Origin: Microbacterium gallinarum
GTDB taxonomy: Bacteria; Actinomycetota; Actinomycetes; Actinomycetales; Microbacteriaceae
DNA: 64,000 nt
Assembly (NCBI RefSeq): GCF_014837165.1
Contig: NZ_JACSPM010000004.1
Span: 213,149 to 277,148, forward strand
Reading direction: 5' to 3'
Positions within the stretch are counted from its first letter, which is position 1. Every line of letters begins with the position of its first letter. A model generated the notes under the pieces. That model was not told the origin of the DNA, did not search any database, and was given only the letters and a program-made list of their open reading frames with translations. Shown one piece after another: positions 7,502 to 17,394 of this stretch. Both the position numbers and the translations under genes were made by a program.

Positions 7502-9715
7502 ATGCACACCTGGCCAGGCTCCGCTTACCCGCTCGGAGCGACGTTCGACGGCAATGGCACCAACTTCGCGCTGTTCAGCGAGGGTGCCGAGCGCGTCGAA
7601 CTCTGCCTGTTCGACGACGCCGGCGCCGAGACCCGCGTCGAGCTGCGCGACGTCGACGCGTTCGTCCACCACGGATACCTTCCGGCGGTCCAGCCCGGGC
7701 AGCGCTACGGCTATCGCGTGCACGGCCCGCACGACCCCTCCTCGGGCAAGCGGTTCAATCCCCACAAGCTCCTGCTCGACCCGTACGCCAAAGCCGTCGA
7801 AGGACAGGTGATGTGGGGGCAGCCGGTGTTCGGGTACGACTTCGACGACCCCGACTCGCGCAACGACGAGGACTCGGCGTCGCACCAGATGATGGGCGTG
7901 GTCGTGAACCCGTACTTCGACTGGAGCGGCGACCGCCAGCCGAAGACGCCGTACTCGGAGTCGTTCGTGTACGAAGCGCACGTGCGCGGACTCACCGAGC
8001 TGCATCCCGCCGTGCCAGAGGAGATCCGCGGCACGTACAGCGCCATCGCGCACCCTGCGATCATCGAGCACCTGCAGAAGCTGGGCGTGACGGCGATCGA
8101 ACTCATGCCCGTCCACCAGTTCGTCAACGACTCGGTGCTCGAGGAGAACGGCCTGTCGAACTACTGGGGCTACAACACCATCGCGTTCTTCGCCCCGCAG
8201 AACACCTACGCCTCCAGCGGCCAGCGCGGTCAGCAGGTGCAGGAGTTCAAGGGGATGGTGAAGGCCCTGCACGCCGCGGGGATCGAGGTGATCCTCGACG
8301 TCGTCTACAACCACACCGCCGAAGGCAACCACCTGGGGCCGACCCTCTCCATGCGCGGCATCGACAACGAGGCCTACTACCGGCTCGAGGACGACGACAA
8401 GCGCTACTACACCGACTACACCGGCACCGGGAACAGTCTGAACGTCGGCAACCCGCACACCCTGCAGCTCATCATGGACTCGCTGCGGTACTGGGTGCTC
8501 GAGATGCACGTCGACGGCTTCCGGTTCGATCTCGCCTCGACGCTCGCGCGCGAGTTCTACGAGGTCGACCGGCTGGCGACGTTCTTCGAGCTCGTGCAGC
8601 AGGATCCGGTGGTGTCGCAGGTGAAGCTCATCGCCGAGCCGTGGGATGTCGGGCCGGGCGGCTACCAGGTCGGGAACTTCCCGCCGCAGTGGACGGAGTG
8701 GAACGGGAAGTACCGCGACACGGTGCGCGACTTCTGGCGCGGTGAGCCGGCGACGCTCGGCGAGTTCGCCTCGCGGCTCACCGGTTCGGCCGACCTCTAC
8801 GAGCACTCCGGCCGCCGGCCCGTGGCATCCATCAACTTCGTCACCGCCCACGACGGTTTCACCCTTCGCGACCTGGTCTCGTACAACGACAAGCACAACG
8901 AGGCCAATGGAGAGGACAACCGCGACGGGGCCGACGACAACCGCTCGTGGAACGGGGGAGTGGAGGGACCGACGGACGATCCCGCGGTGCTCACGCTCCG
9001 CGCCCGCCAGCAGCGCAACTTCATCGCGACGCTGATGCTGTCGCAGGGGGTCCCCATGCTGCTGCACGGCGACGAGCTCGGCCGCACCCAGCGCGGCAAC
9101 AACAACGGCTACGCGCAGGACAACGAGATCACGTGGGTCGACTGGTCCACCGCCGACCAGCCGCTCGTCGAGTTCACGGCGGCTCTCGCGCGGCTGAGAC
9201 GCGAGCACCCGACGTTCCGCCGGCGCCGGTTCTTCAACGGGCGACCGGTGCGCCGCGAAGAGGGCGCGCCGATCCCCGACATCGCCTGGCTGCGGCCGGA
9301 CGGCACGCAGATGCAGCCCGAGGACTGGGACTCCGGCTTCGGTCGCGCCGTCGGGGTGTTCCTCAACGGCGACGGCATCCGCGAGCGCGATCGCCGGGGC
9401 GAGCCGATCTCGGACCGTCACTTCATGGTGCTCTTCAACGCGGGTGACGACGTCGTGGACTTCGTGGTGCCCGACGTGGAGTTCAGTCCCAAGTGGGACG
9501 TCGTGGTCGACACGGCCGGCGAGCACGCCGACACCGAGCCCCTCGAGCCGGGCGCCGGACTGCCGGTGCAGGGCCGGTCGCTGATGGTGCTGCGCGAGCA
9601 CGAGGTACCCGAGCCTGCGGTCGGCCACACCGTCGCAGCATCCCTCGCCGTCACATCGGTCGGCGGACCGGATGAGGTGCCCCACGCGGCGCCGCGAGCT
9701 GAGCTGGGCGGGTGA
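7502..9715 (+). CDS. glgX: Glycogen debranching enzyme GlgX
   Basis: A 737-residue GH13 isoamylase-type enzyme that hydrolyses alpha-1,6 branches of glycogen or maltodextrin. An N-terminal carbohydrate-binding domain (PGSAYPLGATFDGNGTNFALFS) precedes the barrel, which carries the catalytic aspartate in DGFRFDLAS, the acid glutamate in LIAEPWD and the stabilising aspartate in VTAHDGFT. The ATG at 7502 has a clear GGAGG site; no in-frame start closer to the usual length lies upstream. It heads glgX-treY-treZ with an 8-nt gap to treY, so debranched chains probably feed trehalose synthesis. A second glgX-like gene lies at 38-40 kb. Confidence 0.93.
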   Translation: MHTWPGSAYPLGATFDGNGTNFALFSEGAERVELCLFDDAGAETRVELRDVDAFVHHGYLPAVQPGQRYGYRVHGPHDPSSGKRFNPHKLLLDPYAKAVEGQVMWGQPVFGYDFDDPDSRNDEDSASHQMMGVVVNPYFDWSGDRQPKTPYSESFVYEAHVRGLTELHPAVPEEIRGTYSAIAHPAIIEHLQKLGVTAIELMPVHQFVNDSVLEENGLSNYWGYNTIAFFAPQNTYASSGQRGQQVQEFKGMVKALHAAGIEVILDVVYNHTAEGNHLGPTLSMRGIDNEAYYRLEDDDKRYYTDYTGTGNSLNVGNPHTLQLIMDSLRYWVLEMHVDGFRFDLASTLAREFYEVDRLATFFELVQQDPVVSQVKLIAEPWDVGPGGYQVGNFPPQWTEWNGKYRDTVRDFWRGEPATLGEFASRLTGSADLYEHSGRRPVASINFVTAHDGFTLRDLVSYNDKHNEANGEDNRDGADDNRSWNGGVEGPTDDPAVLTLRARQQRNFIATLMLSQGVPMLLHGDELGRTQRGNNNGYAQDNEITWVDWSTADQPLVEFTAALARLRREHPTFRRRRFFNGRPVRREEGAPIPDIAWLRPDGTQMQPEDWDSGFGRAVGVFLNGDGIRERDRRGEPISDRHFMVLFNAGDDVVDFVVPDVEFSPKWDVVVDTAGEHADTEPLEPGAGLPVQGRSLMVLREHEVPEPAVGHTVAASLAVTSVGGPDEVPHAAPRAELGG

Positions 9716-9722
9716 GCCGAGC

Positions 9723-12065
9723 GTGCCCTCGAAGGTGCCGGTCTCGACCTATCGACTGCAGATCACACCGTCGTTCACCCTCGACGACGCGGCGGCGCTG
9801 GCGGACTACCTCGTCCAGCTCGGGGTCGGCTGGGTCTACCTCTCGCCCATCCTGACCTCGTCGGAGGGGTCTGACCACGGCTACGACGTCGTCGACCCGA
9901 CGACGGTGGACTCCGCGCGCGGCGGTGCGGACGCTCTCACTCGGGCGAGCGGCACCTTCCACGCGGCGGGCCTGGGCGTTCTCGTCGACATCGTGCCGAA
10001 CCACGTCGGCGTCGCCCGCCCGGCGGAGAACGCGTGGTGGTGGGATGTGCTCGCGCACGGCCGGGAGTCCGCGTGGGCGAGCACGTTCGACATCGATTGG
10101 GACTTCGGTGACGGGAAGGTGCGGCTTCCGGTGCTGGGGGAGACGACGACGGATGCCGCTGCCTCCGGCGCTCTGCGGGTCGAAGACGGAGAACTGCGCT
10201 ACCACGAGCACCGCTTCCCGCTCGCTCCCGGATCCTGGTCCGACGGTGACGACGTCGCCACGATCCTCGCGCGCCAGCACTACGAGCTGATGGACTGGCG
10301 ACGAGAGGCGGACGACCTGAACTACCGGCGCTTCTTCGCCGTCTCGAGCCTCGCCGCCGTCCGCGTGGAGGACGCCGACGTGTTCGACCGCACGCACGTC
10401 GAGGTCGCGCGATGGTTCTCCGACGGGCTCGTCGACGGGCTGCGGGTGGATCATCCCGACGGTCTGCGCGACCCGGTCGGCTACCTCGATCGGCTGGATC
10501 GCGTCACTGCGGGCGCCTACGTCGTCGCCGAGAAGATCCTCGAGCGCGGCGAAGCACTGCCGCAGTTCTTCGCCGCGGACGGGACGACGGGGTATGACGC
10601 GCTCGCCGAGATCGACCGGGTGCTCGTCGACCCCTCGGGCGAGGCGCGCCTCGACGCCCTCGACGCGGCGCTGCGCAGCGCGACGGGCCTGCCCGCCGCA
10701 GAGCCCTGGCCAGAGCTCATCGCCGGGACCAAGCGTGCGGTGGCCGACGGCATCCTGCACTCCGAGGTCCGGCGCCTCGCTCGCGACCTCGGACGCCACG
10801 ACGATCCGCCGACGGAGGACGCCCTCGCCGAGCTGCTCGCGTGGTTCCCCGTGTACCGCTCGTACCTGCCGGCCGGGCGCGAGCACCTCGACCACGCGCA
10901 CCGGGCCGCTCGGGCCGCACGTCCCGAACTCGCCGGCGTCCTCGACGGTCTCCTGCCGCTGCTCGCCGATCCGCGGCATCCCGCCGCCCAGCGGTTCTCG
11001 CAGACGAGCGGCATGGTGATGGCGAAGGGTGTCGAGGACACCGCGTTCTACCGCTCGACCCGTCTGGGCACGCTGACGGAGGTCGGCGCCGACCCGTCGC
11101 AGTTCGCGCTGTCGGTCGACGACTTCCATGCTGCGCAGGCGCGCCGCCAGGCCTCGTGGCCGAACAGCATGACGACGCTGTCGACCCATGACACGAAGCG
11201 CGGCGAGGATGTGCGCGCGCGGCTGGCGGTGCTCGCGGAGATCCCCGAGCGCTGGGCGGAGGTGCTCGAAGAGCTGCGGGATGCCGCGTCCACGGGACAC
11301 GGCCCCCTCGACGCCCTGCTCTGGCAGGCCGTCGTCGGCGCGTGGCCCGCGTCGCGCGAGCGACTGCGCGCGTACGCGGAGAAGGCTGCACGTGAGGCGG
11401 GGGAGGCGACGTCGTGGCTCGCCCCTGATGCCGCATTCGAGTCGCGCGTGCGCGCCCTCGTCGATGCGGTCTTCGACGACGCCCGCGTCGGGGCGCGCGT
11501 GGAGTCCTTCGTCGCCGAGATCGAGGCCGCCGGCTGGTCGAACGCACTCTCGGCGAAGCTGCTCCAGCTCTCCGGCCCGGGCGTGCCCGACGTGTACCAG
11601 GGGAGCGAGCTGTGGGAGCAGAGCCTCGTCGACCCCGACAACCGGCGGCCGGTCGACTTCGCCCAGCGCCGCCGCCTCCTCGCCGACCTCGACGCCGGCC
11701 TCCAGCCCCTCGTGGACCGGTCCGGCGCGGTGAAGCTCCTCGTGACCTCTCGCACTCTGCGCCTGCGCAGGGATCGACCCGACCTGTTCACGCGGTACAC
11801 GCCTGCGACCGTCGTCGGACCCGCCGCGGACCACGTCGTCGCAGCCGATCGCGGCGGCGCCCTCTCGGTCGCGACGCGCCTCCCCGTCGCGCTCGCGCGC
11901 CGGGGCGCTGCATCCGGATCCCCCTGGGACGACACCGCGCTGCTGCGCCACGCCGGCCCCACGACCGACGTCTTCACCGGCCGCACCTACCAGGGCGGGG
12001 AGATCCCGCTGGCGGAGCTCCTCGCCGTGTATCCGGTCGCGCTCCTGACGGCGGACACGCCATGA
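9723..12065 (+). CDS. treY: Maltooligosyltrehalose synthase TreY
   Basis: A 780-residue GH13 enzyme that isomerises the reducing-end alpha-1,4 bond of a maltodextrin to alpha,alpha-1,1, giving maltooligosyltrehalose. It opens [17 protein letters not shown], typical of TreY, then [20 protein letters not shown]; the barrel has the nucleophile in [14 protein letters not shown] and the acid in [10 protein letters not shown]. The GTG at 9723 keeps the conserved N-terminus and leaves a 7-base gap after glgX; an ATG at 9672 would overlap glgX and add unrelated residues. The stop overlaps the treZ start by four bases. Confidence 0.93.
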   Translation: MPSKVPVSTYRLQITPSFTLDDAAALADYLVQLGVGWVYLSPILTSSEGSDHGYDVVDPTTVDSARGGADALTRASGTFHAAGLGVLVDIVPNHVGVARPAENAWWWDVLAHGRESAWASTFDIDWDFGDGKVRLPVLGETTTDAAASGALRVEDGELRYHEHRFPLAPGSWSDGDDVATILARQHYELMDWRREADDLNYRRFFAVSSLAAVRVEDADVFDRTHVEVARWFSDGLVDGLRVDHPDGLRDPVGYLDRLDRVTAGAYVVAEKILERGEALPQFFAADGTTGYDALAEIDRVLVDPSGEARLDALDAALRSATGLPAAEPWPELIAGTKRAVADGILHSEVRRLARDLGRHDDPPTEDALAELLAWFPVYRSYLPAGREHLDHAHRAARAARPELAGVLDGLLPLLADPRHPAAQRFSQTSGMVMAKGVEDTAFYRSTRLGTLTEVGADPSQFALSVDDFHAAQARRQASWPNSMTTLSTHDTKRGEDVRARLAVLAEIPERWAEVLEELRDAASTGHGPLDALLWQAVVGAWPASRERLRAYAEKAAREAGEATSWLAPDAAFESRVRALVDAVFDDARVGARVESFVAEIEAAGWSNALSAKLLQLSGPGVPDVYQGSELWEQSLVDPDNRRPVDFAQRRRLLADLDAGLQPLVDRSGAVKLLVTSRTLRLRRDRPDLFTRYTPATVVGPAADHVVAADRGGALSVATRLPVALARRGAASGSPWDDTALLRHAGPTTDVFTGRTYQGGEIPLAELLAVYPVALLTADTP

Positions 12066-13795
12066 CCCCTTCGGTGTGGGCGCCGCGCGCGGAGCACGTC
12101 GCACTCCGCGTGCCCGCGCGAGGAGCCGACGTGAGGATGCGACGCGGCGACGACGGGTGGTGGCACGCGCCGCTGTCGCTCGACCACGGCGAGGAGTACG
12201 GCTTCGTGCTGGGCGACTCCGATTCGGCCCGGCCCGATCCACGCTCGCGGTGGCAGCCGCGCGGCGTCCATGACCTGAGTGCGGCCTTCGATCCCTCCCG
12301 CCATGCGTGGCAGGACAGCGACTGGACGGGACGCCAGCTGGCCGGCGGGGTCGTCTACGAGCTCCACGTGGGCACCTTCACGAAGGAGGGGACTCTGGAT
12401 GCCGCGGCCCGGCGCCTCGATCACCTCGTCGACCTCGGGGTGGACTTCGTGGAGCTTCTTCCCGTCAACGCGTTCAACGGCGTGCACAACTGGGGGTACG
12501 ACGGGGTGCTCTGGTACGCGGTGCACGAGCCGTACGGCGGACCCGCCGCGTACCAGCGCTTCGTCGACGCGTGCCATCGCGCAGGGCTCGGCGTGATCCA
12601 GGACGTGGTCTACAACCACCTCGGACCGAGTGGCAACTACCTGCCCGAGTTCGGGCCGTACCTGCGTGACGCCGAGGCCACCGCGTGGGGCTCGTCGGTC
12701 GACCTCGACGAGACCGAGGTGCGGCGCTACATCGTCGACAACGCCCTCATGTGGCTGCGCGATCTCCACGTGGACGGTCTGCGGCTCGACGCCGTCCACG
12801 CGCTCCACGACCGGTCAGCGACGCACATCCTGCAGGAACTGGCCGAATCGGTCGACGCGCTGAGCGCGCACGTGGGCCGGCCGCTGACGCTCATCGCAGA
12901 GAGCGATCTGAACGACGCCCGCCTCGTCAGCGCCCGGGAGGCCGGCGGCTTCGGGCTCACCGCGCAGTGGAGCGACGACTACCATCATGCGCTCCACGTC
13001 GCGCTCACGGGGGAGACGGACGGGTACTACGCGGATTTCGCCCCGTTGTCGGCGCTCGTCAAAGCCTCGACGCAGGGGTTCTTCCACGACGGAACCTTCT
13101 CGTCGTTCCGCGGCCGTCGACACGGGAGCCCCATCGACCCGCGCCTTCCGACCTGGCGGCTCGTGGCGTTCGCACAGGACCACGATCAGATCGGCAACCG
13201 CGCCGCCGGGGACCGCCTCTCGCAGTCCCTCGATGCGGGCGGCCTCGCGATCGCCGCGGTGCTCACGGTGCTCGCGCCGTTCACGCCGATGCTCTTCATG
13301 GGGGAGGAGTGGGCAGCGTCCACGCCGTGGCAGTTCTTCACGTCGCACCCCGAGCAGGAGCTGGGCGAGGCCACTGCGCGTGGCCGCAAGGCCGAGTTCG
13401 CCCGGATGGGCTGGGACGAGTCCGTCGTGCCCGACCCCCAGGATCCGGCGACGTTCGAGCGGTCCGTCCTGCGATGGGAGGAGCGGGATGCTGCGCCCCA
13501 CGCCGGCCTGCTGGCGCTTTACCGCGATCTCCTCGCGCTGCGCCGGAGGGTCGCCGACTTCACCGACCCCGACTTCCGGTCGCTGAGCGCGGACGCCGAC
13601 GAGGAGCGGCGGTGGTTCCGGCTGCGGCGCGCGTCGTCGGAGATCGTCGTGAACTTCGCGTCGGCGGACGTCGTCTTTCCGATCGACGCGTCGGCTGAGA
13701 TCGCGCTCGCGACGGACGGCAGGACAGTCGCGACCGGCGGGGTCGTGCGCCTGCCGGCACGATCGGCGGCCGTGCTCGTGCCCTCCGGAGGGTGA
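12062..13795 (+). CDS. treZ: Malto-oligosyltrehalose trehalohydrolase TreZ
   Basis: A 577-residue GH13 enzyme that cleaves maltooligosyltrehalose to release trehalose. It has an N-terminal beta domain ([15 protein letters not shown]), then [19 protein letters not shown], the nucleophile in [11 protein letters not shown], the acid in LIAESDLN, and [11 protein letters not shown] near the active site. The ATG at 12062 sits in an ATGA overlap with treY. Together with TreY and GlgX it converts stored glucan to trehalose, a compatible solute. It ends convergently with map, 11 bases apart. Confidence 0.94.
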   Translation: MTPSVWAPRAEHVALRVPARGADVRMRRGDDGWWHAPLSLDHGEEYGFVLGDSDSARPDPRSRWQPRGVHDLSAAFDPSRHAWQDSDWTGRQLAGGVVYELHVGTFTKEGTLDAAARRLDHLVDLGVDFVELLPVNAFNGVHNWGYDGVLWYAVHEPYGGPAAYQRFVDACHRAGLGVIQDVVYNHLGPSGNYLPEFGPYLRDAEATAWGSSVDLDETEVRRYIVDNALMWLRDLHVDGLRLDAVHALHDRSATHILQELAESVDALSAHVGRPLTLIAESDLNDARLVSAREAGGFGLTAQWSDDYHHALHVALTGETDGYYADFAPLSALVKASTQGFFHDGTFSSFRGRRHGSPIDPRLPTWRLVAFAQDHDQIGNRAAGDRLSQSLDAGGLAIAAVLTVLAPFTPMLFMGEEWAASTPWQFFTSHPEQELGEATARGRKAEFARMGWDESVVPDPQDPATFERSVLRWEERDAAPHAGLLALYRDLLALRRRVADFTDPDFRSLSADADEERRWFRLRRASSEIVVNFASADVVFPIDASAEIALATDGRTVATGGVVRLPARSAAVLVPSGG

Positions 13796-13806
13796 TTCCC
13801 GCGCGA

Positions 13807-14589
13807 TCAGGCCACGCCGAGCCAGGACCGGTCGGTGAGCACGATCGGGCCGTCCTCGGTGATCGCGATGGTGTGCTCGGAGTGCGCGCCGCGTGAGCCG
13901 TCGACCGAGCGGAGCGTCCACCCGTCGGGGTCGGTCACCAGTCGGTCGGTCGTCTGGAGGAACCAGGGCTCGAGCGCCACGACGAGACCCGCGCGCAGCG
14001 GGTAGCCACGGCCGGGCTTGCCGTCGTTGGGCACGTGGGGGTCGCCGTGCATGATGCGTCCGACGCCGTGGCCACCGAAGTCGGTGTTGATCGAGTAGCC
14101 GTCGGCGTGGGCGACGGCCGCGATCGCGGCGGAGATGTCGCCGATGCGGTGGTCGACCGTCGCGGCCCGGATCGCGGCATCCAATGCCCGCTCCGTCGTG
14201 TCGATCAGCGCGAGGTCTTCGTCACGGGGCGTGCCGACCACGAACGACACCGCCGAGTCGGCCACCCAGCCGTCGACCGACACCGCGAAGTCGAGCGACA
14301 CCAGGTCGCCGTCGCGCAGCACGTAGTCGAAGGGGAGGCCGTGCAGGACGGCGTCGTTCACGGAGGTGCAGATCACTTTGCCGAACGGGCTCGCGCCGAA
14401 CGACGGGTGGTAGTCGATGTAGCAGGACTCGGCCCCGGCGCGCCGGATCATGTCGTGCGCGCGGCGATCGATCGAGAGCAGGTTCGTGCCGACCTTCGTC
14501 TCGTCGCGCAGCGTCGCCAGCGTCTCGGCGACGAATCGCCCTGCCGGCCTCATCGCCTCGATCTCGGCGGGTGTGCGCAGCTCGATCAT
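13807..14589 (-). CDS. map: Methionine aminopeptidase, type I
   Basis: A 260-residue metalloprotease that removes the initiator methionine from nascent proteins. All five metal ligands of the pita-bread fold are present: two aspartates in SLDFAVSVDGWVADSAV, the histidine in GGHGVGRIMHGDPHV, and glutamates in VALEPW and SEHTI. The ATG at 14589 gives the family N-terminus MIELRTPAEIEAMRPAG and has an AAAGGGA site. It has no zinc-binding N-terminal extension, so it resembles the short actinobacterial form. It is divergent from the membrane protein gene at 14708. Confidence 0.95.
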   Translation of the reverse strand: MIELRTPAEIEAMRPAGRFVAETLATLRDETKVGTNLLSIDRRAHDMIRRAGAESCYIDYHPSFGASPFGKVICTSVNDAVLHGLPFDYVLRDGDLVSLDFAVSVDGWVADSAVSFVVGTPRDEDLALIDTTERALDAAIRAATVDHRIGDISAAIAAVAHADGYSINTDFGGHGVGRIMHGDPHVPNDGKPGRGYPLRAGLVVALEPWFLQTTDRLVTDPDGWTLRSVDGSRGAHSEHTIAITEDGPIVLTDRSWLGVA

Positions 14590-14694
14590 CCGTGTTCCCT
14601 TTCGTCTGCATCCATTCTGTCTGACCTGGACGCACGGGGCTGGGAGGATGCTCCGCACCTCGGCGACCCCGTGCCGCGCCGCGCTCGAGCGGCG

Positions 14695-14700
14695 TACCAT
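14695..14700 (+). promoter_or_regulatory. -10 box TACCAT, leaderless
   Basis: TACCAT ends 7 nt before the ATG at 14708, with no ribosome binding site between, implying a leaderless transcript. Confidence 0.5.
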
Positions 14701-14707
14701 TCAGAGC

Positions 14708-15199
14708 ATGTGGCTGCGACGCGGTTTCTTCGGCTGGCTCATCCCCGCCGCCTTCGTCCTGCCGCTGTGGCTGTTCGTCGGCTGGCTCATCGCGGGCGCC
14801 GGCGGGTGGGCCTTCCTGTGGATGATCTTCGCGATTCCCGGCGTCTTCCTCTGGCAGCTGCTCATCTCTCTGCTCGTGCGCGCGCGGGGCACGGTGCGCG
14901 CCCACCGGGCCGTGTCGTGGTGGGACGTGCTCGGCCTCACGGTGTGGCACCTGATGATCATCTCGCTCGGCTTCTACAACCAGGCGTGGTGGACGCCGCT
15001 GATGATCCTCACGGTCCTCGTCGGAGTGGCGCTGTTCTGGCTCGCGCTGTGGCAGCTGTGGAGCGAGGCGAAGCCGTCGCGGATGATCCTGCGCACCTCG
15101 GAGGGCATGGCGTACATCCCGCCCGCGGAGGAGCGCGCCGAGGCATCCGTGCAGGACATCATCGTCGTCGCCGAGAAGCAGCGGCCCCCGGTGCCCTGA
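14708..15199 (+). CDS. Four-helix membrane protein of unknown function
   Basis: A 163-residue protein with four evident membrane segments (near residues 8-32, 36-60, 70-95 and 97-120) and a hydrophilic C-terminal tail of about 40 residues ending in EKQRPPVP. Tryptophans are common at helix ends. Similar proteins in Microbacteriaceae have been labelled MFS permease, but four helices in 163 residues cannot be a full MFS carrier, so that name is not adopted. The ATG at 14708 is supported by the TACCAT box. It precedes rplS by 169 bases on the same strand but probably has its own promoter. Confidence 0.75.
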   Translation: MWLRRGFFGWLIPAAFVLPLWLFVGWLIAGAGGWAFLWMIFAIPGVFLWQLLISLLVRARGTVRAHRAVSWWDVLGLTVWHLMIISLGFYNQAWWTPLMILTVLVGVALFWLALWQLWSEAKPSRMILRTSEGMAYIPPAEERAEASVQDIIVVAEKQRPPVP

Positions 15200-15241
15200 T
15201 CCGTTTTGGTGGGGCGTCGCATTCATGGCAGAATGGCTGTT

Positions 15242-15309
15242 TGTGCCCTGACCAGGTTCTGCCTCAGGGGAATCCGCCGTTCGGCTCTCAGTCGGTGGCC
15301 TCGGGCACA
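15242..15309 (+). promoter_or_regulatory. Structured rplS leader with alternative pairings
   Basis: In the 169-base stretch before rplS, CCCTGA (15246) can pair with TCAGGG (15264), while the overlapping TGTGCCC (15242) can pair with GGGCACA (15303). The two pairings share bases and exclude each other, as in r-protein autoregulatory leaders. L19 leaders are known in other phyla; whether this one belongs to that family is unknown. Confidence 0.4.
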
Positions 15310-15368
15310 CGACATCCTTTCCAACACTTCCCGCGGTCGACCTGTGGCGGCCGCAGAGAGAAACGATC

Positions 15369-15716
15369 ATGCAGATCCTCGACGCCGTCGACGCGGCCTC
15401 GCTCCGCTCCGACATCCCCGCCTTCGCTCCCGGTGACACCGTCAAGGTGCACGTCAACATCACCGAGGGCAACCGCTCGCGTATCCAGGTCTTCCAGGGC
15501 GTCGTCATCGGCCGCTCGGGCGATGGTGTCCGCGAGACCTTCACGGTCCGCAAGATCAGCTTCCAGGTCGGCGTCGAGCGCACGTTCCCCGTCCACAGCC
15601 CGGTGATCGACCACATCGAGGTCGTCACCCGCGGTGACGTCCGCCGCGCGAAGCTCTACTACCTGCGCAACCTCCGTGGCAAGAAGGCCAAGATCAAGGA
15701 GAAGCGCGAGAACTGA
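15369..15716 (+). CDS. rplS: 50S ribosomal protein L19
   Basis: A 115-residue ribosomal protein located at the 30S-50S interface. The sequence has the conserved [40 protein letters not shown] and the basic end [19 protein letters not shown]. The length is normal and the ATG has AGAGAGAA upstream. It opens the conserved actinobacterial block rplS-lepB-rnhB and is followed at once by a strong intrinsic terminator, so it is probably transcribed alone behind a structured leader. Confidence 0.97.
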   Translation: MQILDAVDAASLRSDIPAFAPGDTVKVHVNITEGNRSRIQVFQGVVIGRSGDGVRETFTVRKISFQVGVERTFPVHSPVIDHIEVVTRGDVRRAKLYYLRNLRGKKAKIKEKREN

Positions 15717-15726
15717 GTTCTCCGTC

Positions 15727-15759
15727 ACGAAGCCCCGGACCTGCGGTCCGGGGCTTCGT
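15727..15759 (+). terminator. Intrinsic terminator after rplS
   Basis: A perfect 15-bp stem (ACGAAGCCCCGGACC with its complement) closes a 3-nt TGC loop and is followed by a short pyrimidine-rich stretch (CGTCTTCC). It lies 10 bases after the rplS stop. Confidence 0.85.
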
Positions 15760-15890
15760 CGTCTTCCGGGGCGTCCTGCTTGCCTGGAAACGTCCCCCGA
15801 AGCGTCGACCCCGGCATGTCGTGCGCCGCGGAATGTGGGAACCTTTATGGAGGCCCTCCGATCCACGGCGTGCCGGGTGAAGGAACGTGC

Positions 15891-16673
15891 ATGACCACCG
15901 AGAAGACGGCTGAGGCCGAACCGGCCCCCTCTTCCGGGTCGGGAGGCGACGCCGCTATCCACCCTCGCCGGCGCGGCTGGCTGACGTTCATGCGCGATGT
16001 CGTCGTGATCATCCTGATCGCGGTGCTGGTCTCGTTCCTCGTCAAGACGTTCCTGGTGCGCTCGTTCTACATCCCCTCGGGATCGATGAAGGAGACTCTG
16101 CACATCGACGACCGCATCCTGGTCGACGAGATCACGCCCCGTTTCGGCGGCTACGCACGCGGCGACGTCGTCGTGTTCCAGGACCCGGGCGGCTGGCTCC
16201 CGCCGAGCACCGACCCCGCCCGCCCGCCCGTCGTCGAGGCGCTCGACTGGGTGCTGGCCCTCGTCGGGCTCTCGGCGCCCGACAGCGACGACCACCTCGT
16301 CAAGCGCATCATCGGGATGCCGGGCGACCACGTCGTGTGCTGCAATGCCCTCGGCCAGATCACCGTCAACGGCGTGCCCATCGACGAGACCGACTACATC
16401 GCCGTGCCGACGGGGGAGTCGGCGGCGTCCGGCGACACCTTCGACATCACCGTGCCGGCCGACAGCCTGTGGGTGCTCGGCGACAACCGGTACCAGTCGA
16501 AGGACTCGCGCTACAACCAGGACCAGCCGGGCGACGGGTTCGTCCCCATCGACAACGTCGTGGGGCGCGCGTTCCTGGTGACCTGGCCGCTCGACCGCTT
16601 CGGGACGCTCGACTTCCACCACGACGACTTCGCCGGTGTCCCCGCGCCCTCCGAGGAGGAGCCCGCGCCATGA
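15891..16673 (+). CDS. lepB: Signal peptidase I
   Basis: A 260-residue membrane serine protease that removes signal peptides from secreted proteins. A cytoplasmic tail of about 33 residues is followed by one membrane segment (about 35-58) and the external catalytic domain. The nucleophile is Ser65 in YIPSGSM and the general base is Lys138 in LVKRIIGMPGD; box E is GDNRYQSKDSR. The ATG at 15891 has AAGGAA upstream; a start 37 codons earlier would add a segment unlike the family. The stop overlaps the rnhB start (ATGA), as in other actinobacteria. Confidence 0.95.
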   Translation: MTTEKTAEAEPAPSSGSGGDAAIHPRRRGWLTFMRDVVVIILIAVLVSFLVKTFLVRSFYIPSGSMKETLHIDDRILVDEITPRFGGYARGDVVVFQDPGGWLPPSTDPARPPVVEALDWVLALVGLSAPDSDDHLVKRIIGMPGDHVVCCNALGQITVNGVPIDETDYIAVPTGESAASGDTFDITVPADSLWVLGDNRYQSKDSRYNQDQPGDGFVPIDNVVGRAFLVTWPLDRFGTLDFHHDDFAGVPAPSEEEPAP

Positions 16674-17329
16674 CGGTGGCCCAGCCGCGCCTTACGCTCG
16701 AGCGGCGGCTCCTGCGTGAACACGCGCTCGTCATCGCCTGCGACGAGGTCGGCCGCGGCGCTCTCGCCGGGCCCGTCGCGGTCGGCGCGGCCGTGATCGA
16801 CGCACCCCGGTCGCGCAAGCGCATCCCGCAGGGGCTGCGCGACTCCAAGCTCGTTCCCGAGCCGCGGCGAGCCGAGGTGGCCGCTCGCGCCGCTTCCTGG
16901 GTGTCGGCGAGCGCCGTCGGCTGGGCGAGCTCCGCCGAGATCGACGAGATCGGCATCATGCGCGCCCTCGGCCTCGCGTCGATCCGCGCCCTGGCAGATC
17001 TGCGCGCGCACGGCGTCGTCCCCGAGGACGCCATCGTCCTCCTCGACGGCAACTACGACTACATCACAGCGGCAGGCGCGAACGGCCTGCGGGTGACACC
17101 GGTCATCAAGGCCGACCGCGACTGCGCGTCGGCGGCCGCGGCATCCGTCATCGCCAAGGTCGCCCGCGACGCGCTCATGACGCAGCTGCACGATCAGCTG
17201 CCCGCCTACAACTGGGCACGCAACAAGGGCTACGCGAGCCCCGATCACCGCGAGGCGATCCGCGAGCACGGGATCAGCGCGCACCATCGGGCGTCCTGGT
17301 CGATCGCAGACGCCCCGACTCTCTTCTGA
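16670..17329 (+). CDS. rnhB: Ribonuclease HII
   Basis: A 219-residue endonuclease that cuts the RNA strand of RNA-DNA hybrids and removes ribonucleotides from DNA. The acidic active site is present: Asp and Glu in ACDEVGRGALAGP, Asp in IVLLDGNYDY and Asp in VIKADRDCASAAAASVIAK. Translation is coupled to lepB through a four-base overlap. A 9-bp hairpin follows its stop within five bases. Confidence 0.95.
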   Translation: MTVAQPRLTLERRLLREHALVIACDEVGRGALAGPVAVGAAVIDAPRSRKRIPQGLRDSKLVPEPRRAEVAARAASWVSASAVGWASSAEIDEIGIMRALGLASIRALADLRAHGVVPEDAIVLLDGNYDYITAAGANGLRVTPVIKADRDCASAAAASVIAKVARDALMTQLHDQLPAYNWARNKGYASPDHREAIREHGISAHHRASWSIADAPTLF

Positions 17330-17333
17330 CCGG

Positions 17334-17354
17334 GCGTCCGCCACCGGCGGACGC
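17334..17354 (+). terminator. Hairpin after rnhB, probable terminator
   Basis: GCGTCCGCC and GGCGGACGC form a perfect 9-bp stem around an ACC loop. There is no T-tract, so it may be a U-less terminator or an mRNA 3' end stabiliser. Confidence 0.5.
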
Positions 17355-17359
17355 GGGGC

Positions 17360-17368
17360 GCGGCATCC
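17360..17368 (+). repeat. Intergenic copy of the GCGGCATCC motif
   Basis: One of about 33 copies of this 9-mer or its complement in the window. This copy lies between rnhB and the DUF2469 gene, outside coding constraint. Confidence 0.5.
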
Positions 17369-17379
17369 GCTCTCGCCCA

Positions 17380-17385
17380 TAGGAT
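17380..17385 (+). promoter_or_regulatory. -10 box TAGGAT, near-leaderless
   Basis: TAGGAT ends 9 nt before the ATG at 17395; no ribosome binding site fits between them. Confidence 0.55.
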
Positions 17386-17394
17386 GGACTCACC

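Noticed and set aside
7320..7502. Small minus-strand open frame between nirB and glgX
   Set aside because: No binding site and no protein-like composition; the region is better explained as promoter and operator sequence.
9651..12242. A long minus-strand open frame of 863 codons opposite treY
   Set aside because: Antisense shadow produced by high third-position GC; treY on the plus strand has all catalytic motifs.
14708..15199. MFS permease as name for the membrane protein
   Set aside because: Only four helices in 163 residues; an MFS carrier needs about twelve.
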